DNA of 64,000 nucleotides from Algoriphagus limi (lineage in GTDB: Bacteria; Bacteroidota; Bacteroidia; Cytophagales; Cyclobacteriaceae): NCBI RefSeq assembly GCF_024919275.1, contig NZ_JANWGH010000002.1, positions 1 through 64,000 of the forward strand. Reading direction: 5' to 3'. The translations under genes were made by a program, and so were the position numbers. Under the pieces are notes generated by a model. The model had not been told where the DNA came from and ran no database searches. It worked only from the letters and a program-made list of their open reading frames with translations. Numbering within the stretch: the first letter of the stretch is position 1; the number at the start of each line of letters is the position of its first letter. Positions 38,242 through 47,324 of this stretch are shown piece by piece.

Positions 38242-38249
38242 AGTCTGGA

Positions 38250-39944
38250 TTAACTTAATCTCACCTCTTCAACCGAACATCCCGTGGCAATCATCGGGAA
38301 CACATTGTCTTCTTTTTCAACGACAACCTCCAAGAAATACGGGCCATCATAGATCAACATATCTTCAATCGCTTCGGTCAATTCTTCTCTAGCCTTCACT
38401 TTTTGGGCTCTGATTCCATAGGCTTCAGCAATTTTGATAAAATCAGGATTATTTAACTCGGTGAAGGAATAGCGCCTATCGAAAAACATCTGCTGCCATT
38501 GTCTCACCATTCCCAGGTAATTGTTATTCAAAAGGACAATTTTTACAGGAGCTTTGGTTTGCATAATAGTCCCAAGCTCCTGAATCGTCATCTGAATGCC
38601 TCCATCTCCAACAACACAAATCACTTGTCGTGAATAATCATGAAGTTGGGCTCCAAGAGCCGCTGGAAGTGCAAAGCCCATAGTTCCCAAGCCACCTGAA
38701 GTCACCTGAGTTCGAGGTTTCTTATAATTGAAATATCTCCAGGCTATCATCTGATGCTGTCCCACATCAGTCACCAAAACCGCATCATCTGCCTTATATT
38801 GGTTGATTTGATTGATTACTTCTCCCATCGTCAAACCGATTTTGGTTGGAGAAATATCATGCTGCACGACAGCTTCTTTTTCCAACTCTTCTAATTCCCG
38901 GAACTTAGCCAACCATTCAGGATGACTCTTTTTGTCAACTGCCTCAGTTAGCATGGAAAGACTTTCCTTGCAGTCACCAATTACCGGCACATGAACTTTT
39001 ACATTTTTATTGATTTCGGCTGGATCAAGCTCTAGGTGGATAATTTTAGCTTGCTTGGCATATCGCTTCAAATCCCCTGTAACCCGGTCATCGAAACGCA
39101 TTCCTACGGCAATCAAAACATCGCACTGATTCGTCAACAAATTGGAAGCATAATTTCCATGCATTCCTAATTTACCAACATAAGAAGGATGATCTTGGGA
39201 AAGTGCGCCCGAACCGAGCAAAGTCGAAGCAGCCGGAATACCGGTTTTATCCAAGAAAAACTTCAGTTCAGTTTCTGCTTTTCCGAGAACTACGCCCTGG
39301 CCAAAAAGCACATAGGGTCTTTCCGATTTATTTATCAATTCAGCTGCTTCCTGAATCGAAGATTGCTCTACCGGCTTATGAACTTTGTAGGATCTAAACC
39401 CAAGACAAGGGGCATAATTCATTTCCCCAAAATCGACTTGAGCATTTTTGGTGATATCGATCAAAACCGGTCCCGGTCTACCGGAACGGGCGATATAAAA
39501 ACCTTTTGCAATGGCTGGAGCAATATCCTCAACCCGACGAACCTGAATATTCCATTTGGTTCCTGGCATAGAAATACCCACAACATCCGTTTCTTGGAAC
39601 GCATCCGTTCCCAACAAATGAGCTGCTACCTGACCCGTAATACATACCAAAGGCGTGCTGTCAATTTGTGCATCAGCCAAACCGGTAATCAAATTCGTCG
39701 CGCCTGGTCCTGAGGTAGCTAGGCAGACTCCCACTTTTCCTGATACCCGAGCATAACCTTGGGCAGCATGAATAGCTCCTTGCTCATGACGGGTCAAAAC
39801 ATGCTTGATCTGCTCATGATAATCATACAATGCATCATAGACCGGCATAATTGCACCGCCGGGATACCCGAAGATAATCTCTGCTTGTTCTGCAATTAGG
39901 GACTGAACTACAATGTCCGCTCCCCGGATCATGGATTCCTTCAT
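38250..39944 (-). CDS. ilvB: Acetolactate synthase large subunit
   Basis: A 564-residue thiamine-diphosphate/FAD enzyme. It shows IIFGYPGGAIMPVYDAL and the catalytic Glu54 in TRHEQGAIHAAQGYAR, the central FAD-binding domain (GMRFDDRVTG), and the TPP motif GDGGIQMTIQELGTI...NNNYLGMVRQWQ. It makes acetolactate (Val/Leu) and acetohydroxybutyrate (Ile). It starts 4 bp after ilvD. Confidence 0.97.
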   Translation of the reverse strand: MKESMIRGADIVVQSLIAEQAEIIFGYPGGAIMPVYDALYDYHEQIKHVLTRHEQGAIHAAQGYARVSGKVGVCLATSGPGATNLITGLADAQIDSTPLVCITGQVAAHLLGTDAFQETDVVGISMPGTKWNIQVRRVEDIAPAIAKGFYIARSGRPGPVLIDITKNAQVDFGEMNYAPCLGFRSYKVHKPVEQSSIQEAAELINKSERPYVLFGQGVVLGKAETELKFFLDKTGIPAASTLLGSGALSQDHPSYVGKLGMHGNYASNLLTNQCDVLIAVGMRFDDRVTGDLKRYAKQAKIIHLELDPAEINKNVKVHVPVIGDCKESLSMLTEAVDKKSHPEWLAKFRELEELEKEAVVQHDISPTKIGLTMGEVINQINQYKADDAVLVTDVGQHQMIAWRYFNYKKPRTQVTSGGLGTMGFALPAALGAQLHDYSRQVICVVGDGGIQMTIQELGTIMQTKAPVKIVLLNNNYLGMVRQWQQMFFDRRYSFTELNNPDFIKIAEAYGIRAQKVKAREELTEAIEDMLIYDGPYFLEVVVEKEDNVFPMIATGCSVEEVRLS

Positions 39945-39948
39945 AGGT

Positions 39949-41628
39949 TTAGAATTTATCAGTCACACAACCCTCAGAAGCTGTGGCAACGAGTTTATTG
40001 TATTTTTTCAAAGTGCCTTGAAGTCCTTCAATGACTTTTGGGGACCAGGACTTTTTCCTTTCTGCAAATTCAGCTTCGCTGACATCTACCGAAAGCTCTA
40101 AATTATCAGCGTCAATGGTAATCATATCCCCATCTCGTAAAAGTCCTATCGGACCTCCGCACCAAGCTTCAGGGGTTACGTGTCCCACGACAAAACCATG
40201 TGTCCCACCTGAAAATCTTCCATCAGTAATCAAGGCAACATCAGACCCAAATCCTGCTCCAATAATCATGGAAGTTGGCTTTAGCATTTCAGGCATTCCA
40301 GGCGCTCCTTTTGGCCCTACATTTCGAATGACGACGATATCCCCTGCTTGAACTTTATGATCCCGAATCGCATTGTTGGCTTCCAATTCAGAATCGAAAA
40401 CTTTGGCTGGTCCAGTGAAGGAAATTCCTTCTTTACCCGTAATCTTCGACACCGCTCCTTCTGGTGCTAAGTTTCCTTTAAGAATACACAAGTGACCAGT
40501 CTTCTTGATTGGTTGATCGAGAGGCCGTATGCAATTGACCATGGAAGGAACAATGGGCTCAATCTTTTCAAGATTTTCAGCCAAGGTTTTTCCAGTTACC
40601 GTCATGCAATCTCCATGGAGTAATCCTTCATTCAGCATGAATTTCATGAAGGCAGGCAAACCTCCCTGCTCATGCAAATCCTCCATTAAAAATTTACCGG
40701 AAGGCTTGAAATCCCCCAGCATTGGAGTTAAATCATTTAGTGCTTTGAAATCCTGAAGAGTGAAGTCCACTCCAGCTGTCTTGGAGATTGCCAAAATATG
40801 AAGTACTGCATTCGTACTACCGCCAAGTGCAATCACTACGCGAACAGCATTTTCTATACTTTTTCGAGTGACAATGTCTTTTGGCTTGATGTCTTTTTCC
40901 AAAAGAACTTTCACATACTGATTGACTTCCCGGCATTCCCGAAGTTTTTCCGGAGAATTGGCAGGGTAAGATGCAGAATAAGGCAAGGACATTCCCATAG
41001 CTTCAATGGCTGAGGACATAGTATTTGCCGTGTACATCCCACCGCAAGCACCCGCTCCCGGACAGGCATTTCGGATGACTCCATCGTAATCCTCTTCTGA
41101 GATGGTTCCTTGGATTTTCTTTCCAAAAGCCTCAAAAGCAGAAACAATATTCAATTTTTCTCCTTTGTAATTACCGGATGCAATTGTGCCTCCATATACC
41201 ATGATAGAAGGCCGATTAATACGAAGCATTCCCATCACAGCTCCTGGCATATTCTTATCACAACCAGCGACAGCTACGCAGGCATCAAAAGAATGCCCCA
41301 AAATGAAGGACTCAATGGAGTCAGCAATAATCTCTCTGGACACTAGCGAATAACGCATCCCCATGGTTCCCATGGAAGTTCCGTCAGAAATCCCGATGGT
41401 ATTAAAAACCAAACCGGTCAAATCATACTCCTGAGAGGAGGCTTTGATCAGACCGGCAAAATCATTGAGATGCATGTTGCAGGGATTACTTTCATATCCG
41501 CAACTCGCGATCCCAACGAAAGGCTGTTTCATTTTTTTGTCAGACAAGCCTGTCGCATAGAGCATAGCTTTCCCGGCGGGATGCTCCGGGTTATCTGAAA
41601 TTTCCCAGCTGTATTTCTTTAGGTTCAT
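39949..41628 (-). CDS. ilvD: Dihydroxy-acid dehydratase
   Basis: A 559-residue IlvD/Edd enzyme. Iron-sulfur cluster cysteines are Cys50 (SNPCNMH), Cys123 (AGCDKNMPG) and Cys195 ([13 protein letters not shown]); [19 protein letters not shown] near the C terminus is the substrate region. It dehydrates dihydroxyisovalerate and dihydroxymethylvalerate to the 2-keto acids. It is the first structural gene of the operon. The attenuator terminator ends 12 bp upstream of its ATG, so expression of all nine genes should depend on antitermination. Confidence 0.97.
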   Translation of the reverse strand: MNLKKYSWEISDNPEHPAGKAMLYATGLSDKKMKQPFVGIASCGYESNPCNMHLNDFAGLIKASSQEYDLTGLVFNTIGISDGTSMGTMGMRYSLVSREIIADSIESFILGHSFDACVAVAGCDKNMPGAVMGMLRINRPSIMVYGGTIASGNYKGEKLNIVSAFEAFGKKIQGTISEEDYDGVIRNACPGAGACGGMYTANTMSSAIEAMGMSLPYSASYPANSPEKLRECREVNQYVKVLLEKDIKPKDIVTRKSIENAVRVVIALGGSTNAVLHILAISKTAGVDFTLQDFKALNDLTPMLGDFKPSGKFLMEDLHEQGGLPAFMKFMLNEGLLHGDCMTVTGKTLAENLEKIEPIVPSMVNCIRPLDQPIKKTGHLCILKGNLAPEGAVSKITGKEGISFTGPAKVFDSELEANNAIRDHKVQAGDIVVIRNVGPKGAPGMPEMLKPTSMIIGAGFGSDVALITDGRFSGGTHGFVVGHVTPEAWCGGPIGLLRDGDMITIDADNLELSVDVSEAEFAERKKSWSPKVIEGLQGTLKKYNKLVATASEGCVTDKF

Positions 41629-41639
41629 AGTTTGGGTAT

Positions 41640-41669
41640 AAAAAAAAGTGCCTCTTCAAATGAGGCACT
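41640..41669 (-). terminator. Attenuator terminator of the ilv/leu operon
   Basis: Read on the minus strand: AGTGCCTC (41669-41662), 7-nt loop, GAGGCACT (41654-41647), then seven T (41646-41640). The first arm, extended to AGTGCCTCA (41669-41661), can instead pair perfectly over 9 bp with TGAGGCACT at 41706-41698, which would prevent this hairpin from forming. The terminator lies between the leader peptide and ilvD, at the position expected for transcription attenuation. Confidence 0.88.
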
Positions 41670-41697
41670 TATTTGTTTAATATGTTGATACAAGTCT

Positions 41698-41706
41698 AGT
41701 GCCTCA
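41698..41706 (-). promoter_or_regulatory. Antiterminator segment of the ilv/leu attenuator
   Basis: TGAGGCACT on the minus strand, starting 2 nt after the leader-peptide stop codon. It is perfectly complementary to the first arm of the terminator (41669-41661). A ribosome that finishes the leader peptide and sits on the stop codon would cover this segment and allow termination. One stalled at the Ile/Leu codons would leave it free to pair and permit read-through. Confidence 0.8.
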
Positions 41707-41708
41707 CC

Positions 41709-41759
41709 TTAAAATCCAAGGAGAATAATAATGCTTAGCAAAAAGACTGATCTGTTCAT
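41709..41759 (-). CDS. ilv/leu operon leader peptide
   Basis: A 16-codon reading frame encoding MNRSVFLLSIIILLGF and ending TAA. Eight of the 16 residues are branched-chain amino acids, including the run I-I-I-L-L at residues 10-14, and the codons are varied (ATT x3, CTC, CTT, CTA, TTG, GTC). It starts about 32 nt after the predicted transcription start and its stop lies directly before the antiterminator segment. This is the classical arrangement of an attenuation leader such as ilvL/ilvB leaders of enterobacteria, found here in a Bacteroidota background. Too short for ordinary gene callers. No Shine-Dalgarno is evident, as usual for this phylum. Confidence 0.85.
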   Translation of the reverse strand: MNRSVFLLSIIILLGF

Positions 41760-41796
41760 AGTATTAGGTTGAGCTGCTTTTCAATCAATGACAAGT

Positions 41797-41827
41797 CAAA
41801 ATTAACCCTCTTAAACCATACATACAA
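41797..41827 (-). promoter_or_regulatory. Promoter of the ilv/leu operon
   Basis: On the minus strand TTG (41827-41825), 20 bp, TAATTTTG (41804-41797): a full match to TTG-N19/20-TAnnTTTG. Transcription would begin near 41791, giving a leader of about 163 nt before ilvD that contains the leader peptide and attenuator. Confidence 0.78.
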
Positions 41828-42142
41828 TATTTAATTTGTCATATTTTAATTTTTGCAGAAAATATATTCTTGTTATTTGAATATTTTTAAAATATAATTT
41901 TTTACACATTCGATTTAAACCTATTTTTTCAATCGGAATTCTATTTTTTTTAAAATTTCAAAATTTTATATCGAATTGATTCTTTTTCAATAAAACTCAA
42001 TCTTTTTTTCTATTTCCTTAAGAAAAAGGAAGTTTTAATCTTTTTTCAATAACTTCTTTCAATAAGTATTAAAAATTTTTCAAGCTTAATAGTCAAACAC
42101 TTCCTCTCAAAAATCCCTTATTTTGCTTGAAATCTAGATTCT
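41828..42142. other. Very A/T-rich intergenic region, no gene
   Basis: 315 bp between the ilv/leu promoter and ispE, dominated by T and A runs (for example 41881-41960 and 41990-42050). It holds a small TTTCCTT/AAGGAA inverted repeat near 42013-42031. A near-consensus -7 box TTATTTTG at 42118-42125 may serve ispE, with no clear -33 element. No DnaA-box cluster, RNA gene or open frame is apparent. It may act as an UP-like element for the ilv promoter. Confidence 0.5.
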
Positions 42143-42949
42143 ATGATCACCTTTCCAAACGCCAAAATCAATTTGGGGCTACATATCACCGGAAAACGAA
42201 AAGATGGCTATCATGAAATTGAAACCTGCATGGTTCCAATTCCACTTTTTGATGCATTGGAAATGATCGTAGATAAAAAAGGAGGATGGGAAAGTACCGG
42301 ACTTTCTATTCCTGGAGACCCGAAAGACAATCTCATTTTAAAAGCAGAAAAACTCTTCAGAAAGGATTTTCAAGGTTTACCCAATTTAAAAATTCATCTA
42401 CACAAAAACATCCCCATGGGAGCTGGCTTAGGAGGAGGATCAGCAGATGCGGCGTTTGCATTGAAACTGATGAATAACCTGTTTGACCTTCATCTAGATG
42501 ATTATTTCCTTGTGGAATATGCGGCTCAGCTGGGAAGTGATTGTCCTTTTTTCGTAGAAAATACTCCTAAAATAGCCCGGGGAAGAGGTGAAATTTTAGA
42601 ACCTGTAGACTTATCACTTCAAGGATCCTATTTGGTTTTAATTCATCCCGGAATCCACGTAGGGACCAAGGAAGCTTATGCAGGAGTCACTCCTAAAACC
42701 CCTTCTATCAACTTGGAAGAGGTTTTAGCAGACAAATCCAGATGGAAAGAGGAGTTGGTCAATGACTTTGAAGCCAGCATTTTTCAATCCTATCCCGAAA
42801 TCGCAGAGATCAAATTGAAACTCTATGAATCCGGCGCCTATTATGCAGCTATGTCAGGCTCGGGTTCTACTGTCTTCGGGCTTTTCCATGAAAAGCCAAG
42901 TAACCTTAGCTGGAAAGAGGAGTATTTTGTATTTGAGAAACAGCTTTAA
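42143..42949 (+). CDS. ispE: 4-(cytidine 5'-diphospho)-2-C-methyl-D-erythritol kinase
   Basis: A 268-residue GHMP kinase of the MEP isoprenoid pathway. It starts FPNAKINLGLHITGKRKDGYHEIETCMVPI, the IspE signature with the catalytic Lys region, has the ATP loop PMGAGLGGGSADAAFAL, LGSDCPFFV with the catalytic Asp, and AMSGSGSTVFGLF. It phosphorylates CDP-methylerythritol. Together with ispH at 62.8-63.7 kb it shows that the organism uses the MEP route. Slightly short (usual 270-310). Confidence 0.95.
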   Translation: MITFPNAKINLGLHITGKRKDGYHEIETCMVPIPLFDALEMIVDKKGGWESTGLSIPGDPKDNLILKAEKLFRKDFQGLPNLKIHLHKNIPMGAGLGGGSADAAFALKLMNNLFDLHLDDYFLVEYAAQLGSDCPFFVENTPKIARGRGEILEPVDLSLQGSYLVLIHPGIHVGTKEAYAGVTPKTPSINLEEVLADKSRWKEELVNDFEASIFQSYPEIAEIKLKLYESGAYYAAMSGSGSTVFGLFHEKPSNLSWKEEYFVFEKQL

Positions 42950-42962
42950 ATAAAAGGCAAGA

Positions 42963-43874
42963 TTAACCCAAAGTACGAACAGCTTTTCTCCTTTTATTCC
43001 AGTAATTCAATACAGGGTAAATCAAAACTGAAATCAAAATAATCAAGGTGCCTAGATAAAATTCTGGGGTCATTTTTTCCTTCTCACCAAATATCAAAAC
43101 TGCCAAAACAATCCCATAAACCGGTTCCAGATTGATAGTGAGGTTAATCGAAAATACAGTCAGTCTTTTCATCAATTCCACAGAAACTGAAAAGGCATAA
43201 ACCGTACAAATTCCTCCTAAAATCAAAAGCCAAAACCAATCATAGCCTTGCCAAGCCCATTGAATCCCCGTCCCGTCCGACAACCAAAATGCATAAATTG
43301 GCATAAAGAGAAGAACCGATAATGAGGCCCCTGACATTTCATAGAAAGTAATTTGATAGGGATCATGGCGCTTGGTCAGTCGACCATTGATCACAGAGAA
43401 ACAGGCCGCCAAAAAAGCTGAAGCCAAAGCCATGGAGAGCCCCAACCAATATCCAGTCTCAAATTTAAAAATCACCAAGAGTCCAGAAATCACCATCAAT
43501 CCCAACGCGACTTCATACCATTTTACCTTTGTTCGATTAAAGAAAGGTTCAACAAAAGCTGTCCACAGGGAGGTGGTTGCCATACCTGCGAGGCAAACAG
43601 AAGCAGTAGAAACCCTAGCAGACCAAAAGAATAAAATCCAATGCAAGGCTATGATTACCCCAGTGCCCAATACTTTGATCATTTGACTTGGTGGAATCAA
43701 GATGGGCTTTCGCTTCCAAGCAAAAAGTAAAGCCACACCCACCGATGCAATCAATGTCCGATAGAAAACCAACTCCAATGCAGGAAGGCTAATTAACAAA
43801 CCAAGAATGGCTGTAAATCCCCAGATCAGGACAATCAGGTGGAGTAAGAGATAGTCTTTAATAGAGGCTTGCAT
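42963..43874 (-). CDS. DMT superfamily (EamA) transporter
   Basis: A 303-residue inner-membrane protein with ten predicted helices in two EamA repeats (about 10-145 and 155-290). Typical segments are LLHLIVLIWGFTAILGLLIS, PALELVFYRTLIASVGVALLF and INLTINLEPVYGIVLAVLIFGEKEKMTPEFYLGTLIILISVLIY. It is a metabolite or drug exporter of unknown substrate. It is the last gene of a tgt-lptF/G-eamA unit; its start abuts the permease stop (43875). Confidence 0.9.
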   Translation of the reverse strand: MQASIKDYLLLHLIVLIWGFTAILGLLISLPALELVFYRTLIASVGVALLFAWKRKPILIPPSQMIKVLGTGVIIALHWILFFWSARVSTASVCLAGMATTSLWTAFVEPFFNRTKVKWYEVALGLMVISGLLVIFKFETGYWLGLSMALASAFLAACFSVINGRLTKRHDPYQITFYEMSGASLSVLLFMPIYAFWLSDGTGIQWAWQGYDWFWLLILGGICTVYAFSVSVELMKRLTVFSINLTINLEPVYGIVLAVLIFGEKEKMTPEFYLGTLIILISVLIYPVLNYWNKRRKAVRTLG

Positions 43875-44948
43875 CTATCGAGGGACAGTTTTGTAAAGCA
43901 CCAAACCAGTTAATCCAAAAATGATGTTAGGTAGCCATACAGCCAAAATGGGATATTCCGAACCATTTTCTGCAAAAGTCCTCGATAGGATAAATAAGAG
44001 GATATAAATAAATGCCAACAAGAATCCCATGGCTATTTGAAAACCGGAACCTCCTCTTGTTTTTCGGGCCGACATTATCACTCCAATAAATGTCAGAATC
44101 AAAGCTGCAAATGGTGACATAAATCGGACATAACGTTCGATTTTATAATAATTCACATTATCGGCTCCTCGATCTTCTAATATTCGAATCTGCCTGCTCA
44201 ATTGAGGTAGTTTTAACGTCTCATGATGATTTTCAGGAACTCCAAAGTCGTCAGGAACGATTGAAAGAACCGTATCCAACTCTGTCCCTACAGACCACTT
44301 CTCCCCTTCTTCTTCTAGTTCGCGCAGTCTCCAATTCCTCAAAGTCCAAACACTTTTTGCGGTATCCCATTCGATCCGGTCAGAGGAAAGTTTAGCAAGT
44401 AATTGCCCATCCCGAATGGTCTCCAAAGTAAAATTATATCCGGTATTACTGGTCTTGAAAAATCGACTTAAATAGGCATAACTCTCTTCCCCTACCTTAA
44501 TGTGGATATTTTGCTCGTTTTGAGGAGCTCCTTTTTCCAAGTATACTAATCGAAAAACAGTGAGATTTTCAGTTGCAGCGGGAAGCACCCAACCGTTCAG
44601 AAAAAAACTGACTCCTCCGATCAAAGCAGCAGAAAAAAGAAATGGAAAAAGCAATCGAACAAAACTCACTCCACTTCCCAAAATAGCAATGATTTCTGTT
44701 CGACCAGCCATTTTGGAAGTAATGAAAATTACCGAAATAAAGACCGTAATTGGGGTTAGAAGGTTATTCAGGTACAAACCATAATTCCCCATGTACTTGA
44801 GAATCTCGATTGTTGGAACCTGATTTTGGATGTATTTATCGTTTTTCTCAGTAAAATCCAGCACCAAAACCACCAAAATCAGCATCAAGACCACGAAGAA
44901 ATAGGTCTTCAAGAAATCCTTGATAATGAGTCGGTCGATTAATTTCAT
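43875..44948 (-). CDS. LptF/LptG family permease
   Basis: A 357-residue permease with the YjgP/YjgQ layout: three N-terminal helices (starting LIIKDFLKTYFFVVLMLILVVLVLDF), a periplasmic beta-jellyroll (about 120-270) and three C-terminal helices (FAALILTFIGVIMSARK, FQIAMGFLLAFIYILLFILS, LAVWLPNIIFGLTGLVLY). It is the membrane part of the Lpt ABC machine that extracts lipopolysaccharide from the inner membrane. Resembles LptG in its opening; LptF versus LptG is not decided here. It overlaps the tgt stop by 1 nt. Confidence 0.88.
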   Translation of the reverse strand: MKLIDRLIIKDFLKTYFFVVLMLILVVLVLDFTEKNDKYIQNQVPTIEILKYMGNYGLYLNNLLTPITVFISVIFITSKMAGRTEIIAILGSGVSFVRLLFPFLFSAALIGGVSFFLNGWVLPAATENLTVFRLVYLEKGAPQNEQNIHIKVGEESYAYLSRFFKTSNTGYNFTLETIRDGQLLAKLSSDRIEWDTAKSVWTLRNWRLRELEEEGEKWSVGTELDTVLSIVPDDFGVPENHHETLKLPQLSRQIRILEDRGADNVNYYKIERYVRFMSPFAALILTFIGVIMSARKTRGGSGFQIAMGFLLAFIYILLFILSRTFAENGSEYPILAVWLPNIIFGLTGLVLYKTVPR

Positions 44949-46078
44949 TAGAGTCGAGTACTTACTTTCTTAACCATTTCGGTCTTCCAGCTTGCAAAAT
45001 CACCAGCTAAAATATGCTCTCTAGCCTCTCCTACCAACCATAGGTAAAAGGACAAATTATGAATGCTGGCAATCTGAGCGGCTAAGATTTCCTTTGAAAT
45101 GGTCAAATGACGAAGATAAGCTTTTGAATAAAAGGAACTAACAGAACTTCCAATTGCAGGATCGATCGGACTGAAATCATCTTTCCATTTTTCATTTCGA
45201 ATATTAATAATCCCTTCTGAAGTAAAGAGCATGCCATTACGGGCATTTCGTGTAGGCATCACACAATCAAACATATCAACTCCCAAAGCAATACATTCTA
45301 AAATATTTGCAGGAGTACCTACACCCATTAAGTAACGGGGCTTGTCCTTTGGCAGGATATCCGTCACTACTTCCGTCATTTCGTACATCATTTCCGCAGG
45401 CTCTCCCACCGATAATCCTCCAATTGCATTCCCCTCTCTTCCCTGATCGGCAATAAATTGGGCACTTTGTACTCGTAGATCTTTATAAACAGAACCTTGA
45501 ACGATCGGGAATAGGGTTTGAGAATAGCCATATTTTCCTTCCGTCTCGTCAAATCGATTCATGCACCGCTTCAACCATCGATGGGTCATTTCCATGGATT
45601 TTCTAGCATAGCCGTATTCGCATGGGTAAGGAGTACATTCATCAAAAGCCATAATAATATCAGCACCGATAGTTCGCTGAATATCCATGACATTTTCAGG
45701 AGTAAAGTGATGTTTTGAGCCATCAATATGTGACTTAAACATTACCCCTTCTTCTTTTATCTTACGAGTTCCAGATAAGGAAAACACCTGATAACCTCCC
45801 GAATCTGTCAGAATGGGACGATCCCATCCCATAAAACGATGAAGTCCTCCAGCTTTTTCTAGTATATCCAATCCCGGACGGAGATATAAATGATAAGTAT
45901 TCCCTAGAATAATCTGAGCATGTATCGGATCTAACAGCTCGTGCTGATGAACCGCCTTGACCGAGCCGGCTGTACCAACAGGCATAAAAATCGGTGTAAG
46001 TATAGTTCCGTGATCAGTTTCTAACTTCCCCGCACGGGCTTTGGTCTGGGGATCAGCATGCTGTAAAGTGAATTTCAT
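44948..46078 (-). CDS. tgt: tRNA-guanine(34) transglycosylase, zinc-cysteine-less variant
   Basis: A 376-residue TGT that exchanges guanine-34 for preQ1 in queuosine tRNAs. The catalytic Asp92 (TDSGGYQVFSL) and the nucleophile region DMFDCVMPTRNARNG (Asp271) are intact, as is VQGSVYKDLR. The zinc site is not: where most bacterial enzymes have C-x-C-x-x-C before YSRAYLRH, this sequence has IGSSVSSFYSKAYLRH, with Ile309, Ser311 and Ser314 at the three Cys positions. The fourth ligand, His340 (SIHNLSFYL), remains. I believe relatives in this phylum share this, but cannot verify. A -7 box TATTTTTG lies at 46127-46120. Confidence 0.94.
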   Translation of the reverse strand: MKFTLQHADPQTKARAGKLETDHGTILTPIFMPVGTAGSVKAVHQHELLDPIHAQIILGNTYHLYLRPGLDILEKAGGLHRFMGWDRPILTDSGGYQVFSLSGTRKIKEEGVMFKSHIDGSKHHFTPENVMDIQRTIGADIIMAFDECTPYPCEYGYARKSMEMTHRWLKRCMNRFDETEGKYGYSQTLFPIVQGSVYKDLRVQSAQFIADQGREGNAIGGLSVGEPAEMMYEMTEVVTDILPKDKPRYLMGVGTPANILECIALGVDMFDCVMPTRNARNGMLFTSEGIINIRNEKWKDDFSPIDPAIGSSVSSFYSKAYLRHLTISKEILAAQIASIHNLSFYLWLVGEAREHILAGDFASWKTEMVKKVSTRL

Positions 46079-46187
46079 CGAAAAGAAATTAGACGTTTTT
46101 CCGGGAAATGATCTGCCCGCAAAAATATCCCTTTATTCTTAAACGAATGCTGAAATTGATTTTATATTTGCCCAGCACAATCGACCT

Positions 46188-47324
46188 ATGGCCCTATTTT
46201 TATTGTGGATAATATTTGGTTTAGGAGTCCTCATCCAACTCATTTACCTCTTGCCTATTTTTGGCAGAACGGCATTCTTTAACTCAAAAAAGCAAAAAGA
46301 GCAATCGGAAAACGAGGAAGGGGTTACAGTTGTCATCTCCGCTCACAATGAATTCAAAAACCTCAAGGTTTTAATTCCTAAACTTTTTGAGCAGGATTAT
46401 AGCAATTTTGATGTATTGGTGATCGATGATCGAAGTCGTGACAGAACTCCCCGCTTGTTAGCAGAGATGATGGATCGCTATCCTAAGCTTCGTACTGTTA
46501 CTGTCAAATACACGCCAGACCACGTCACTTCAAAAAAATATGCACTAACTTTAGGTATCAAAGTCGCAAAACATGACGTTATACTCTTAACTGACGCGGA
46601 TTGTATTCCAGCTTCCGATCAATGGATCCGAAAGATGACCGCGCCAGTTCGAAACGAAGGAATGACATTTTCTCTGGGATTTGGAGGTTATGAAGCTATT
46701 AAAGGCTTTTTGAATACTTGGATTCAATTCGAAACCATCCAGACGGCATTATTTTATCTATCCTTTGCAAGATGGAAAGCGCCATTTATGGGAATAGGCA
46801 GGAATCTATGCTACCGAAAAAGCTTCTTTATGGATGTGAAAGCATTCAAAGACTTGTGGCATTTTGAAGGGGGAGATGATGATCTTTTCATCAATAAATA
46901 CGCGACAGGAAAAAATACCCAAGTGGTTATTGACTCTGATGCCCGTACCATTTCTTACCCTAAGGACAACTGGAAGGATTATTTCCGACAGAAAAAAAGG
47001 CATTTACACGTTGGGAAGCAGTATAAAAGCCAAGACAAGATGAAAATTGGTTGGTTTGCATTTTCCCACCTTTTATTTTGGGCCGGAGGTATTGGATTAC
47101 TGATTTATTTGGGATTAGAGCAAAATTGGGAACAATTTCTCATCGTTTTCGGTATATTCCTCGTAAGGGTTCTGTTGGTACTTTGGATTTATTCATCAGC
47201 CAATAGAAAACTTAACGGGACCAAAACCCGATCCAATATCCTGATCAACGATTTCTTGTATATCTGGTATTTTTGGGGATTAGGGACATTCTCCCATCAG
47301 TCAAAAGACATCAAATGGAAATAA
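46188..47324 (+). CDS. Family 2 glycosyltransferase, membrane-bound
   Basis: A 378-residue GT2 enzyme. An N-terminal TM helix (about 3-27) precedes the GT-A domain: VTVVISAHNEFKNLKVLIPKLFEQ, DVLVIDDRSRDRTP, the metal-binding LLTDADC and the acceptor-site FEGGDDDLFIN with a QKKRHLH motif comparable to QxxRW. Two to three C-terminal helices (about 285-345) follow. This resembles processive polysaccharide or poly-GlcNAc synthases, but the product is unknown. A -7 box TATATTTG at 46163-46170 is 18 bp before the ATG. It overlaps the sigma factor gene by 10 nt. Confidence 0.88.
   Translation: MALFLLWIIFGLGVLIQLIYLLPIFGRTAFFNSKKQKEQSENEEGVTVVISAHNEFKNLKVLIPKLFEQDYSNFDVLVIDDRSRDRTPRLLAEMMDRYPKLRTVTVKYTPDHVTSKKYALTLGIKVAKHDVILLTDADCIPASDQWIRKMTAPVRNEGMTFSLGFGGYEAIKGFLNTWIQFETIQTALFYLSFARWKAPFMGIGRNLCYRKSFFMDVKAFKDLWHFEGGDDDLFINKYATGKNTQVVIDSDARTISYPKDNWKDYFRQKKRHLHVGKQYKSQDKMKIGWFAFSHLLFWAGGIGLLIYLGLEQNWEQFLIVFGIFLVRVLLVLWIYSSANRKLNGTKTRSNILINDFLYIWYFWGLGTFSHQSKDIKWK

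Noticed and set aside
39189-39713. Antisense open frames of 100-170 codons within ilvB, dnaE and other genes
   Set aside because: They are complementary-strand shadows of clearly conserved genes with no independent support.
41828-42142. Replication origin in the A/T-rich region
   Set aside because: No TTATCCACA-like DnaA boxes, and no dnaA or dnaN nearby. A/T-richness alone is not evidence.
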